Below, piece after piece: positions 1 through 7,704 of a DNA stretch of 64,000 nucleotides. Made by a program: the position numbers and the translations under genes. The stretch's first letter is position 1, and every line of letters begins with the position of its first letter. The notes beneath the pieces are model-generated. The model was not told the origin of the DNA. It saw only the letters and a list, made by a program, of their open reading frames with translations, and did not search any database. The stretch is from CALDSL01 sp039810245 (lineage in GTDB: Bacteria; Chloroflexota; Anaerolineae; Anaerolineales; Anaerolineaceae), in contig JBDHWQ010000003.1 in NCBI GenBank assembly GCA_039810245.1, positions 62,001 to 126,000 of the forward strand. The letters are read 5' to 3'.

Positions 1-805
1 AGCCGACGTAGTAGGCTCCATCCGGGCCTTTGACCACGCTGTTGGGCACCACTTCAACCGGCATTTCCGGTGGCAGCGGGAAGGGCAGGTCGGTGGGCAT
101 GGTCATCACCACCGGTGAGAAGATTGCCAGCGTTTCGATGTTGCCGTATTTGTCCACACGCAGCAGCGAGTTTCCACCCGCATCCGCGACGATGCCCATG
201 CTGCCATCATTGATCACGGCATAGGGGTTGCTGTCAACCGCCGTCGGCTCGGGGTTGTACATGGCTTCGTACCCGGCGATATCTACCAGCGGCTGGATCT
301 TCTTCCCCCAAACCATCTGGCCCAGGTAACCGAAGTACTTGTATTTGGCAGGGATGACTGCCGCGGCTTCTTCCGGGTTAGCGCCCAGGCCAATCACCAC
401 GCGCAGGCCCTTCAGCGTGAATGCCACGCCATTGGGGCCGGTGGCGGCTCCACCTTCGGGGCTGTCGGCATACGACGGCAGGTTTTTAAAGATGCGCGTC
501 TGATGTCCGTGAGAAATGCGCGTGATGGCCCCTGTGAACCCAAAGCAAAGCTGCGATCCGCCTTCCGGGTCTTCTTCCCCCGGCGGTAGATCCACGCAGT
601 CGGTGCCACCCTTACCGGCCTCGGCCACGTACAGCGCGCCGTCCGGGCCAAACGACATGCCGCGCGGGTTATTCAGCCCGCTGGCAATCACCTTGTAATA
701 TGGGCCCTGGCCTTCGGCCCACGCAGCGCGCGAAATTCCTGCCAGGCTGGCGAACATCACCAGCAATACCAATATACGTACAGTTACTGCAAGACGCCTG
801 TTCAT
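1..805 (-). CDS. ScyD/ScyE family secreted protein (C-terminus cut by window edge)
   Basis: About 268 codons are visible, read leftward from an ATG at 805 that is preceded by an AGGAGAGG ribosome binding site; the stop lies outside the window. The protein opens with a signal peptide (hydrophobic residues 9-26, Ala-rich cleavage site), so it is exported. The body has the repeated beta-propeller-like pattern of the ScyD/ScyE family: a GLNNPRGMSFGPDGALYVAE stretch near residue 40, an AITRIS strand, a GPNGVAF repeat and SLLRVD. The family is named after scytonemin-cluster genes in cyanobacteria, but most members are extracytoplasmic proteins of unknown activity. Identification is by motif pattern; no catalytic role is claimed. 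Confidence 0.7.
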   Translation of the reverse strand, partial: MNRRLAVTVRILVLLVMFASLAGISRAAWAEGQGPYYKVIASGLNNPRGMSFGPDGALYVAEAGKGGTDCVDLPPGEEDPEGGSQLCFGFTGAITRISHGHQTRIFKNLPSYADSPEGGAATGPNGVAFTLKGLRVVIGLGANPEEAAAVIPAKYKYFGYLGQMVWGKKIQPLVDIAGYEAMYNPEPTAVDSNPYAVINDGSMGIVADAGGNSLLRVDKYGNIETLAIFSPVVMTMPTDLPFPLPPEMPVEVVPNSVVKGPDGAYYVG

Positions 806-918
806 CTACCGAACCTCTCCTGGGAGTTGCCTCCCCCCAAACGATAAGTGGTTAAACGAGCAAAACCGGTATCGCTCCCCAACTTAGTTTCGATGCGCGG
901 CGATGTGTGTTATTCATG

Positions 919-940
919 AATATTATTGATCAGCAATATT
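919..940. promoter_or_regulatory. AT-rich inverted repeat upstream of the ScyD-like gene
   Basis: AATATT-N3-GATC-N3-AATATT forms a 22-bp symmetrical sequence in a short AT-rich island within GC-rich DNA. It lies about 115 bp upstream of the minus-strand ScyD-like start. It could be an operator or part of a promoter. Nothing else is recognisable in the 806-1050 gap. Confidence 0.3.
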
Positions 941-1050
941 AATAATAGCGTTGAAAATGGAAAATACAAGCGGGGTATGCATGGATTTGTGGGGTCGTGA
1001 GGGGTGATTCTTGCATGCCGCGCAAGGCGCGACCGGCTTGTGCGCGGTTT

Positions 1051-1770
1051 TCACCGCAAAGACGCCACCAGGTGCAGCACCCTTTCATCCAGCGCGATGC
1101 GTGCCTGTTTGTTGACCCAAAGCTGAGGGCTGCCGCACCACAGCAGGATGGCGTTGAGGCGCGCAAAATCGCGGTAGAAATCTGCGGGGCCGGCATAGCG
1201 GCCAGCAAGCTCGCGCTTTTCCACGCGCAGCTTCAGGTCGTGCATAAGTGCCTCAAGCGGGATGGTTTGCGCCAGCGCGTCACTGGCATGGATCAGCAGC
1301 AGGTTGGGCATGCCGGTCTTCATCTGCCCCAGTTTCTCAAACAGAATGCGCTGGATGCGCTCGGGCCGGCCCGCCGAAGCGGTTTCCTCCACGGCGCGGA
1401 TGCGCGCGACTTCAATATTAAACGTCCGGTTGGCGCGGTAGGTGACCGCGTAATCCGGGCCGCGCGCGCCGGTGCTGGCGTAAGGCTCGTACGCCACTTC
1501 CAGGCGCCGATCTTTGAGCAGGCAGTAAGCCACTTCCAGCTCACCACGCAGGTCGAGCTGGCTTTGCGCGCTTTTGGCAGTGCGCACCTTTTTGCGCACT
1601 TTATCGCGGTAGGTGTCAATAAAGTCCGCAAAGCGCGGATTTTCTTCCATCCACGCTTGCAGGCTGGGGGTCAGCAGTTGCGGCCGCCCGTCGAACACGT
1701 AGGCGGCCAGGTCAGCGGCGCGGGTCATGTATGTATAATAGCCGAAATAACGCCCGCGTGAAATACACAT
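1051..1770 (-). CDS. hypothetical protein, possible PD-(D/E)XK-like fold
   Basis: A 239-codon frame whose function I do not recognise. It is favoured over the opposite-strand frame (997-1761) because its amino-acid composition is normal and mixed, while the other frame is Gln/His/Arg-rich like a shadow. Residues about 95-125 carry GPDYAV followed by FNIEVARIR, which resembles the D...E-x-(hydrophobic) core of PD-(D/E)XK nuclease-like folds; the usual Lys is not visible. The start is uncertain. ATG at 1770 has no clear Shine-Dalgarno, while ATG at 1728 sits six bases after a TATTAT box and could be leaderless. It follows the efflux operon in the same direction with a 23-bp gap and may be an unrelated last gene. 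Confidence 0.55.
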   Translation of the reverse strand: MCISRGRYFGYYTYMTRAADLAAYVFDGRPQLLTPSLQAWMEENPRFADFIDTYRDKVRKKVRTAKSAQSQLDLRGELEVAYCLLKDRRLEVAYEPYASTGARGPDYAVTYRANRTFNIEVARIRAVEETASAGRPERIQRILFEKLGQMKTGMPNLLLIHASDALAQTIPLEALMHDLKLRVEKRELAGRYAGPADFYRDFARLNAILLWCGSPQLWVNKQARIALDERVLHLVASLR

Positions 1771-1793
1771 CGCGCAGGCGGTAGAAAGACAGG

Positions 1794-3023
1794 CTATTTC
1801 TTTGACAGGAAGCGCACGTCCACGCTCATTCCGGCGCGCAGGGTGGGCGGGGGCGCCTCCAGCAGGTCGATGGTGGTGGGGTACACCACATCACCGCCCA
1901 GCGTATCGGCCAGCGGCGCGACCTCGCGCACCTTTCCGGCCAGGTCAATCCCCAACGCTTTGATCGTGACGCGCACGCTCTGGCCCACTGTCACGGTGGG
2001 CACGTCGCGCTCACTCAAGTCGGTGGTGCGCACCCGCAGGTGGGCCACATCGGCCAGCGACAGCATCGGCTGACCCGGGGCAACCCATGTGCCGGGGTCG
2101 GCATTGCGCGCGGCGACGATCGCATCGAATGGCGCGGTCAGCTCAGCGTCGCCCAGCGCGGCCTGGCTGGCGGAGAGCTGCGCTTCGGCGTTCTTCACCC
2201 GCTGCTCAGCCAGCGCCAGCGCATCCGGGTCGACGCCGTCCTGCAGTTTGTCCAGCGCGCGCTGCGCGGCGTCGGCTTCGGCCTGCGCCGCCTGCAGCTG
2301 CGCCTCCACCAGCGACACTTCCAGAGGGTTGGGCATGGCTTGCAGGTAGTTGAGGTTCGCCACGGCGCGGTCGCGCGCTTTTTGCGCCGCAGAGAGGGCG
2401 CTGAGCGCGCCGGCCTTGGTCACGCTGTCATCGCTCTGCCCGGATACGCCATTATAAGCATTTTGCGCGCGCTCCAGCGCGTCGTTGGCCAAAATCAGGT
2501 CGGCCTGAGCGTTTTGCACCATAGCATCCGAACCGTTGCGGTACTGGCGGTAGGAGCGCGTCTTTTTGGCTTCATCCAGCGCTTTATTGGCGGTCGCCAG
2601 GCGTAGCTGCGCTGCGGCGCGGGCCTGAGGGGCATTGTCTTTGAGCGCCTGTACGGCCTGCTGCGCGGCCATCAGCTCGGCGCGCGCGGCTTCCACTGCC
2701 GCCGATAAGCGCTCGGCGCCGGCCATACGCACCAGCGGCTGCCCGGCGCGCACGGCATCGCCGGCCTGCACCAGCACCGCGTCAACGCGCCCGCCTTGCG
2801 CCGGGGCGATCTGCGCCTGCTGCGCTGGAACAACCACGCCCGAAGCGGTCACTTCACCACCGGCCGGCTGCGCCAGTGTGGTTTGCGGTGTGGCCGCGCC
2901 GGATGGGGTGGCGCCTGGCGCGCTCAGCACCACGGTCGGCAGCGGCGTGGGCTGGCCGCGAACCAGCCCACACCCGGCCAGCAAGATTGTGATGAGAATT
3001 GCCAAAAATCCCAGGTACTTCAT
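1794..3023 (-). CDS. HlyD/RND-type efflux adaptor, lipoprotein
   Basis: The periplasmic adaptor (membrane fusion) subunit of a MacAB-like tripartite or bipartite exporter, about 409 residues. The ATG at 3023 is chosen over the upstream GTG at 3059 because it puts a lipobox (ILLAGC) directly behind a short hydrophobic signal. A Thr/Pro/Ala-rich linker follows. A biotinyl-lipoyl-like half motif comes next (GGRVDAVLVQAGDAVRAGQPL), then a long Ala/Gln/Leu-rich coiled-coil hairpin (about residues 105-280), the second lipoyl half (DAELTAPFDAIVAARNADPG), and a beta-barrel end. Last gene of the TetR-permease-permease-ATPase-adaptor operon. Confidence 0.85.
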   Translation of the reverse strand: MKYLGFLAILITILLAGCGLVRGQPTPLPTVVLSAPGATPSGAATPQTTLAQPAGGEVTASGVVVPAQQAQIAPAQGGRVDAVLVQAGDAVRAGQPLVRMAGAERLSAAVEAARAELMAAQQAVQALKDNAPQARAAAQLRLATANKALDEAKKTRSYRQYRNGSDAMVQNAQADLILANDALERAQNAYNGVSGQSDDSVTKAGALSALSAAQKARDRAVANLNYLQAMPNPLEVSLVEAQLQAAQAEADAAQRALDKLQDGVDPDALALAEQRVKNAEAQLSASQAALGDAELTAPFDAIVAARNADPGTWVAPGQPMLSLADVAHLRVRTTDLSERDVPTVTVGQSVRVTIKALGIDLAGKVREVAPLADTLGGDVVYPTTIDLLEAPPPTLRAGMSVDVRFLSKK

Positions 3024-3058
3024 TCGTGCACCATTTATATTTCTCTGCAACGAAATCA

Positions 3059-3775
3059 CTACGCCGCCGCGTAGACTGTCTCGGCGGCGCGCTCGCCGGG
3101 GGCGTCGGAGACGATAACCCCGTCGCGCAGTGTGACCACGCGGCGCGCGTATTCGATCACGCGCGGGTCGTGGGTGGCGAAGATGAACGTCACCCCGGTC
3201 TCCTGGTTCAGCCGCACCATGGTCTCCATCACCTGGCGGCCGTTGGGCGTATCCAGATTTGCGGTCGGCTCGTCGGCCAGGATCAGCCGCGGCTGGGTAA
3301 CCAGCGCGCGGGCAATGGCCACGCGCTGCTGCTGGCCGCCCGAAAGCTGGTCGGGGCGGTGGTGGCTGTGGTCTTCCAGGTCTACGGCTTTGAGCAGGCT
3401 GTTGACGCGCTCGCGGCGCTCGGAAGGGCTGACCCCGTTGAGCAGCAGCGGCATCTCGATATTCTCATAGGCCGTCAGGGTGGGGATGAGAGCGAAGAAC
3501 TGGAAGATAAAACCGATGGTTCCACGGCGCATGTCAGCGCGCTGGTTGCGGTTCAGCCGCGTGACATCTTTGCCGGCCACGGTTACCGTGCCGCTGGTGG
3601 GCTGGTCAAGACAGCCGATGAGCTGCAGTAGTGTGGTCTTGCCTGAACCCGAAGGGCCCACCAGCGCGGTGAATTCACCGTCGTTGATGTTGAGGTTAAC
3701 GCCGCGCAGGGCATGGGTTTCCTGCTGGCCGATTTTATAGACACGGGTGACAATTTCAATTTTTGCGACTTCCAT
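3059..3775 (-). CDS. ABC transporter ATP-binding protein (MacB/LolD type)
   Basis: A 238-residue cytoplasmic ATPase that powers the two adjoining FtsX-type permeases. Walker A is GPSGSGKTT (about residue 40), the ABC signature is LSGGQQQR (about 144), Walker B is LILADEPT (about 164) and the H-loop is ATHD. The N-terminal part matches the LolD/MacB subfamily, where the ATPase works with permeases whose periplasmic domains transmit force. CAGGAG lies upstream of the ATG. It sits 29 bp after the permease stop. The substrate (drug, peptide, lipoprotein or lipid) cannot be read from the sequence. Confidence 0.92.
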   Translation of the reverse strand: MEVAKIEIVTRVYKIGQQETHALRGVNLNINDGEFTALVGPSGSGKTTLLQLIGCLDQPTSGTVTVAGKDVTRLNRNQRADMRRGTIGFIFQFFALIPTLTAYENIEMPLLLNGVSPSERRERVNSLLKAVDLEDHSHHRPDQLSGGQQQRVAIARALVTQPRLILADEPTANLDTPNGRQVMETMVRLNQETGVTFIFATHDPRVIEYARRVVTLRDGVIVSDAPGERAAETVYAAA

Positions 3776-3804
3776 GGGAGCACTCCTGGTTTGCTATGTA
3801 AGAA

Positions 3805-5019
3805 TTAATCCTGGCTGTGCAGGGCTTCCACCGGTTCCAGCCGGGCTGCCAGCCGCGCCGGGTACAGCGCCGAGAGCAGGCCAACGATCAGCGCGGTGAT
3901 CATCAAGGAGATCGTATCGGCAGCGGTGAGCTGCGCATAAATCCGGTCGCGCAGCAAGAAACCCTGGATACCGAAATTGCCGATGTAAAAGCCAACCTTG
4001 CTGGCGTAGAGCACCGCCAGCCCGCCCAGCACCAGGCCGATCAGGATGCCGCCCAGGGTGAGCAGCACCGACTCGGCAAAGAACATGGTCATGATGCGTC
4101 CCGGGCGCATGCCAATGGCGGCCAGGATACCGATCTCACGCGTGCGCTCGAACACGGCCATTACCAGGGTATTGATGATCACCGTGGCGGTGATGCCCAG
4201 GACGATCAGATACAGCACCACCATATAACCCGAAGACAGGTTATTCAGGTCGGAAAGCAGCTGGTTCATCTGCTGGTAAGTGAGCACTTCGTATGGCCCG
4301 GACTGGATGGCAGTGGCTACCGCGCCAGTTTGAGCGGTGTCTTTTAGCAGCACGAAAATCGTGCTGGCATAACCTTCGGCGCGGGTGATGGTCTGGGTTT
4401 TCGCCAGCGGCAGGAACACCGTGCTCTGGTCGTAGAAGGGCGAGCCGGTGGCATAGATGCCGCGCACCGTGAAGGGCTGCTCATCCACGCCGCCGTCCGC
4501 GGTATTGACCAGCAGCGTAACCTGCTCGCCCGCGCTCACACCCAACACATCCGCCAGCGACTGGCCCAGCAGCAGGCCCTGGCGATCATTGGCGGTCAGG
4601 AACGAACCGCTCTGCAGGCTGTCGCGGTAGAGCGCGCTGGCTTCAGAAGCCGGATCAATGCCCACAATGCTCACGCCGGCGCTGTCATCACCGGCGGTGA
4701 CGATGCCGCTGGCAAACAGGCGTGGGGATGCCGCTTTCACCGGCGCCAGTCCGGCGATCTGCTCGGCCAGGCGATCGGGGTCGGCCACCAGGTCATCATG
4801 CGCCAGGCTGTTCTGGTTTTCGTCGTACGAGGCCGAGCGCACCTGCAGGTGTCCGCTCTGCAGCTTGATGCTCAGATCCATTGAATCGCGCAGCTCGCCT
4901 TGCACCACGGATGCCATCAGCAGCAGCAGGCTCAACCCTAGGCCCAGCGCCAGGGCTGAGAAGAAGGAGCGCCGGCGGTTGCGCATCAGGTCACGGAATG
5001 CCATTTTGAGAATTGCCAT
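3805..5019 (-). CDS. FtsX/MacB-type ABC transporter permease
   Basis: A 404-residue integral membrane protein with the FtsX-family layout: one N-terminal TM segment (about residues 20-42), a large extracytoplasmic MacB-like domain (about 45-260), then three C-terminal TM segments. The KMAFRDLMRNRRRSF start and the FERTREIGILAAIGMRPGRI segment before the penultimate helix are characteristic. It is the second of two non-identical permeases in the operon, 13 bp after the first, so the transporter is probably a heterodimer with the ATPase at 3059-3775. Confidence 0.88.
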   Translation of the reverse strand: MAILKMAFRDLMRNRRRSFFSALALGLGLSLLLLMASVVQGELRDSMDLSIKLQSGHLQVRSASYDENQNSLAHDDLVADPDRLAEQIAGLAPVKAASPRLFASGIVTAGDDSAGVSIVGIDPASEASALYRDSLQSGSFLTANDRQGLLLGQSLADVLGVSAGEQVTLLVNTADGGVDEQPFTVRGIYATGSPFYDQSTVFLPLAKTQTITRAEGYASTIFVLLKDTAQTGAVATAIQSGPYEVLTYQQMNQLLSDLNNLSSGYMVVLYLIVLGITATVIINTLVMAVFERTREIGILAAIGMRPGRIMTMFFAESVLLTLGGILIGLVLGGLAVLYASKVGFYIGNFGIQGFLLRDRIYAQLTAADTISLMITALIVGLLSALYPARLAARLEPVEALHSQD

Positions 5020-5031
5020 CGTCTTTTCCCT

Positions 5032-6261
5032 TTACACGTGGTGCAGCGCATGCGCCGGCTCGACGTTGGAAGCATCGCGCGCCGGGTAATAGGAGCAAAC
5101 CAGAGTCACCAGCAGCACGACAATCGAGCGCATGGGCAGGTTTTGCAGCCCCAGCGACGGGTAGATATTGGTGTTGATCAACGCGGTGTATTCGGTCATG
5201 CCGGTGAAGGCGCTGTAGTCAATGCCCACCTGGCCCAGCAGCGCATTAAAGCCAGCGCCCAGCAGAATGCCGGCTGCCAGCCCCACCAGCCCCATCATTG
5301 CGCCTTCGAGCAGGAACAGCAGCGATATCTGGCGCGGTTTCATCCCCAGCGCGCCCAGCACGCCGATCTCCCGCGTGCGCTCGTAGACCGCCATCAGCAG
5401 CATGTTCAGAATGCCAATTCCGGCAATGAATACAATGATCACACTGAAGACATTCATCACCGCGCCCTTGGATTTCATCGCCTGGAGCAGTTCAGGGAAG
5501 CTGTCTTTCCAGGTCTCGGCTTCATTGCCATCCAGCGCCGGACCCATGGCGGCCAGCACGGTTTCTTCGTCGCCAATACGGTGCAGCGCCAGCGCCACTT
5601 CCGTGGATTGACGGTCCAGCCCATAGAGCTGCTGCGCCTCGGCCAGTGAGATATAAACCGTGCGTTTTTCGATCTCCGGCATCTGGATATCATAGATTCC
5701 CGTCACTGTCATGGTGCGCTGGCGCATTTGTTTATGTATATCTTTGCCCACCAGCGTGATACGGTCGCCCACCGTGACGCCCATAGCATCTGCCAGGCCC
5801 TTGCCAATGAAGACTTGGTCGGCATCGGCAGCCGTCAGGAAGCGCCCCGCGGTGACTCTGCGCGCTTCCAGCGATACCACCTGCTCCTGTTCTGGTTCGA
5901 TGCCCAGGATGCTGACGCCAAAGGCGCCTTTGGCGCTGGTGGCCATGCCGCCGGTCTCGATGCGCCGGGTGGCCGCCGCGACCTGGGGGAGCGCCCGGGC
6001 TGCGGCCAGCAAAGCTTCATCGTTACCCATCGGCAGCAGCGGCGACTGCCCCGTCTGCTCGCCGTAGCCTTCGGCATGGATTTGGATATTGCCACCCAGC
6101 ACCTGGATGGCGTTGCCATAGATAGCGTTTTCAAACCCGGCCACCATGCCGTCGTACATCAGCATCAGCGAAAAGGCCAGCGCGATGGCGATGATAACGA
6201 TCAGTGTGCGGCGTCGGTGGCGCCAGGCATTACGCCAGGCAAGACGGAGATACAGGAACAT
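5032..6261 (-). CDS. FtsX/MacB-type ABC transporter permease
   Basis: About 409 residues. The ATG at 6261 is preferred over the upstream start at 6333 because GGAAAGG lies at the right distance and translation then begins with LRLAWRNAWRHRRR, the usual basic amphipathic opening of this family. One N-terminal TM, an extracytoplasmic MacB-like domain, and three C-terminal TMs with YERTREIGVLGALGMKPRQI before the second helix. It is paralogous to the next gene (3805-5019). Its position directly downstream of a TetR repressor suggests drug- or lipid-responsive expression. Confidence 0.88.
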   Translation of the reverse strand: MFLYLRLAWRNAWRHRRRTLIVIIAIALAFSLMLMYDGMVAGFENAIYGNAIQVLGGNIQIHAEGYGEQTGQSPLLPMGNDEALLAAARALPQVAAATRRIETGGMATSAKGAFGVSILGIEPEQEQVVSLEARRVTAGRFLTAADADQVFIGKGLADAMGVTVGDRITLVGKDIHKQMRQRTMTVTGIYDIQMPEIEKRTVYISLAEAQQLYGLDRQSTEVALALHRIGDEETVLAAMGPALDGNEAETWKDSFPELLQAMKSKGAVMNVFSVIIVFIAGIGILNMLLMAVYERTREIGVLGALGMKPRQISLLFLLEGAMMGLVGLAAGILLGAGFNALLGQVGIDYSAFTGMTEYTALINTNIYPSLGLQNLPMRSIVVLLVTLVCSYYPARDASNVEPAHALHHV

Positions 6262-6293
6262 TGGATAACTGCCTTTCCGGGTGGGTAGCCCAC

Positions 6294-7028
6294 TTACGAA
6301 TTCGTTCCGGGAGTGGGTTCGAGCTGCAACCATTCCCGCAGAATATCAAGGTCAAACAGCGTTATCGAACCAGGCGGCGCGCCTACCACGCGTTCGATAG
6401 CGCTACGGTAGGCGAGCACCAGGTTTTGCAAACGATCCAACCCCGCCAGTCGCTGCTGCGGGTCCGGTATGTTGTACAGGTCCAACATCGGTGTGGCGAT
6501 TGCTTCTCCCATTTGCGTCAGCATCATCACTGCCACCTGCGCTGTTTCAGGGATTTGTTCCGGTTCGAGCGTCATCGATCCTTCGCGGCTGCCCTGCTCA
6601 AAGATTCTGACCAGGTAGGGTGTAATCCATACCCGGCCCGCGACGGTGAGTTTCTGGCGCACCAGCGCGTTGTGATCGGCGTACCAGATGCGCAGAATTT
6701 GCATCAGGTAGGCCTTTTGCGTTGCTTTCCAGCTTGCGGCGGTGTCCATAAACATTTCCAGTTTTTCCAGCGCAGGCAGCGCCGGGTCGTCGATAATGGG
6801 AGCGAGGATGCCGCCGACCTCATCCATCATGCGCTGCACCAGGGCTTCCAGCAGCGCCGGCTTGGAGTCGAAATAGTGGTAAAATGCGCCCTTCGAGATG
6901 TTGAGCATATCCAGAATATCCTGGATCGTCATCTCGTCATAGCCTTTGGTGTAGATCAGGCGTTGGGCTGCATCCAGTATTTCACCACGCTTTTGTTGGT
7001 GGTCTTCGAGCTTTATAACGCGGGGCAT
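6294..7028 (-). CDS. TetR/AcrR family transcriptional regulator
   Basis: A 244-residue repressor. The N-terminal helix-turn-helix spans about residues 12-60 with the family signature GYDEMTIQDILDMLNISKGA followed by FYHYFDSK. The C-terminal ligand-binding domain is helical and divergent. AAGGAA precedes the ATG. It is the first gene of the efflux operon, 32 bp ahead of the first permease, and a perfect inverted repeat lies 17 bp upstream of its start, so it probably represses itself and the transporter. The inducer is unknown. Confidence 0.9.
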   Translation of the reverse strand: MPRVIKLEDHQQKRGEILDAAQRLIYTKGYDEMTIQDILDMLNISKGAFYHYFDSKPALLEALVQRMMDEVGGILAPIIDDPALPALEKLEMFMDTAASWKATQKAYLMQILRIWYADHNALVRQKLTVAGRVWITPYLVRIFEQGSREGSMTLEPEQIPETAQVAVMMLTQMGEAIATPMLDLYNIPDPQQRLAGLDRLQNLVLAYRSAIERVVGAPPGSITLFDLDILREWLQLEPTPGTNS

Positions 7029-7044
7029 AGTGTTCCTTATGATA

Positions 7045-7065
7045 ATAAACCGACGGTTGGTTTAT
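7045..7065. promoter_or_regulatory. Probable TetR operator of the efflux operon
   Basis: ATAAACC-N7-GGTTTAT is a perfect 7-bp inverted repeat, and inside it AACCGACGGTT is a second, nested palindrome. It sits directly upstream of the tetR-type gene start (ATG at 7028). The size and position fit autoregulation by a dimeric TetR protein. Confidence 0.6.
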
Positions 7066-7148
7066 CAATCAGAATAGATTATATTGCGGCATTACAAGAA
7101 ATGCAAGAGGTTTCTTCCCGGGTGACTGCCCGGTTATCGCCCTGAGTG

Positions 7149-7177
7149 TTGACAAACATGCATGCAATATGTACAAT
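7149..7177 (+). promoter_or_regulatory. Sigma70-type promoter for the fluoride riboswitch/crcB transcript
   Basis: A consensus -35 TTGACA (7149-7154) and a near-consensus -10 TACAAT (7172-7177) are separated by exactly 17 bp. Transcription would start near 7184, directly at the riboswitch aptamer. Confidence 0.8.
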
Positions 7178-7182
7178 TCAGG

Positions 7183-7236
7183 TCAAGCGATGAGGCTCGC
7201 TTGTCCCAACCGCCTTTGTGCTGATAGCCTCTACCT
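7183..7236 (+). promoter_or_regulatory. Fluoride riboswitch (crcB motif)
   Basis: The sequence follows the crcB-motif layout: GCGATGAGGCTCGC, then an AACCGCC pseudoknot/loop strand, then CTGATAGCCTCTACC. GAGGCT at 7192-7197 pairs with AGCCTC at 7226-7231, and the same AGCCTC is the 5' arm of the following terminator. Fluoride binding would therefore hold the terminator open. The next gene is a CrcB/Fluc fluoride channel, which is the classical target of this riboswitch class. Confidence 0.88.
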
Positions 7237-7266
7237 AACGGTATGTCCGAGGTAGAGGCTTTTTTT
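7226..7266 (+). terminator. Intrinsic terminator of the fluoride riboswitch expression platform
   Basis: A perfect 11-bp stem (7226-7236 with 7250-7260) is followed by six T residues (7261-7266). It shares its 5' arm with the aptamer, giving mutually exclusive folds. Confidence 0.85.
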
Positions 7267-7283
7267 ATGCGTAGCGAGGAACC

Positions 7284-7682
7284 TTGAACCTGATTTCCGG
7301 GCCTGATGTCGAACGGTTTTTTCTCATTTCTGCCGGCGCAATACTGGGAGCAAATGCACGCTATTGGGTTGGCGATTGGGCGGCGCAAAAGTTTGGCACC
7401 GCATTCCCGTATGGCACGCTGCTGATCAACCTTAGCGGTAGTTTTCTGATCGGCATTTTTCTAACATTGACCACTGAACGCTTTCTGATCGACCCGCGCT
7501 GGCGTCTGCTGGTGGCGGTTGGGTTTCTCGGCGCGTATACAACCTTTTCAACCTTCAGTTATGAGAGCTTCAACCTTTTTTCTCGCGGACAGTGGCTGGC
7601 AGCTTTGCTAAATGCATTGGGCAGCACCCTGGTAGGAATTTTGGCGGCTGGTTTTGGAGTGGTTCTTGGAAGAAGCCTATAA
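7284..7682 (+). CDS. crcB: Fluoride efflux channel CrcB/Fluc
   Basis: A 132-residue, four-TM inner-membrane fluoride channel subunit that works as an antiparallel dimer. Family features visible are GAILGANARYWVG in TM1, YGTLLINLSGSFLIG in TM2 (with the conserved Asn), and GFLGAYTTFSTFSYE in TM3, which holds the Phe box and the Na+-site region. The start is a TTG at 7284 with GAGGA just upstream; no in-frame ATG gives a full first helix. Expression is under the fluoride riboswitch, and the next gene begins 22 bp later in the same transcript. Confidence 0.93.
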   Translation: MNLISGPDVERFFLISAGAILGANARYWVGDWAAQKFGTAFPYGTLLINLSGSFLIGIFLTLTTERFLIDPRWRLLVAVGFLGAYTTFSTFSYESFNLFSRGQWLAALLNALGSTLVGILAAGFGVVLGRSL

Positions 7683-7704
7683 TATAGTAGAGAAGGAGGC
7701 AGCC

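Noticed and set aside
997..1761. 254-codon plus-strand frame opposite the gene at 1051-1770
   Set aside because: Gln/His/Arg/Ala-rich composition without recognisable motifs; the minus-strand frame has balanced composition and a fold-like motif.
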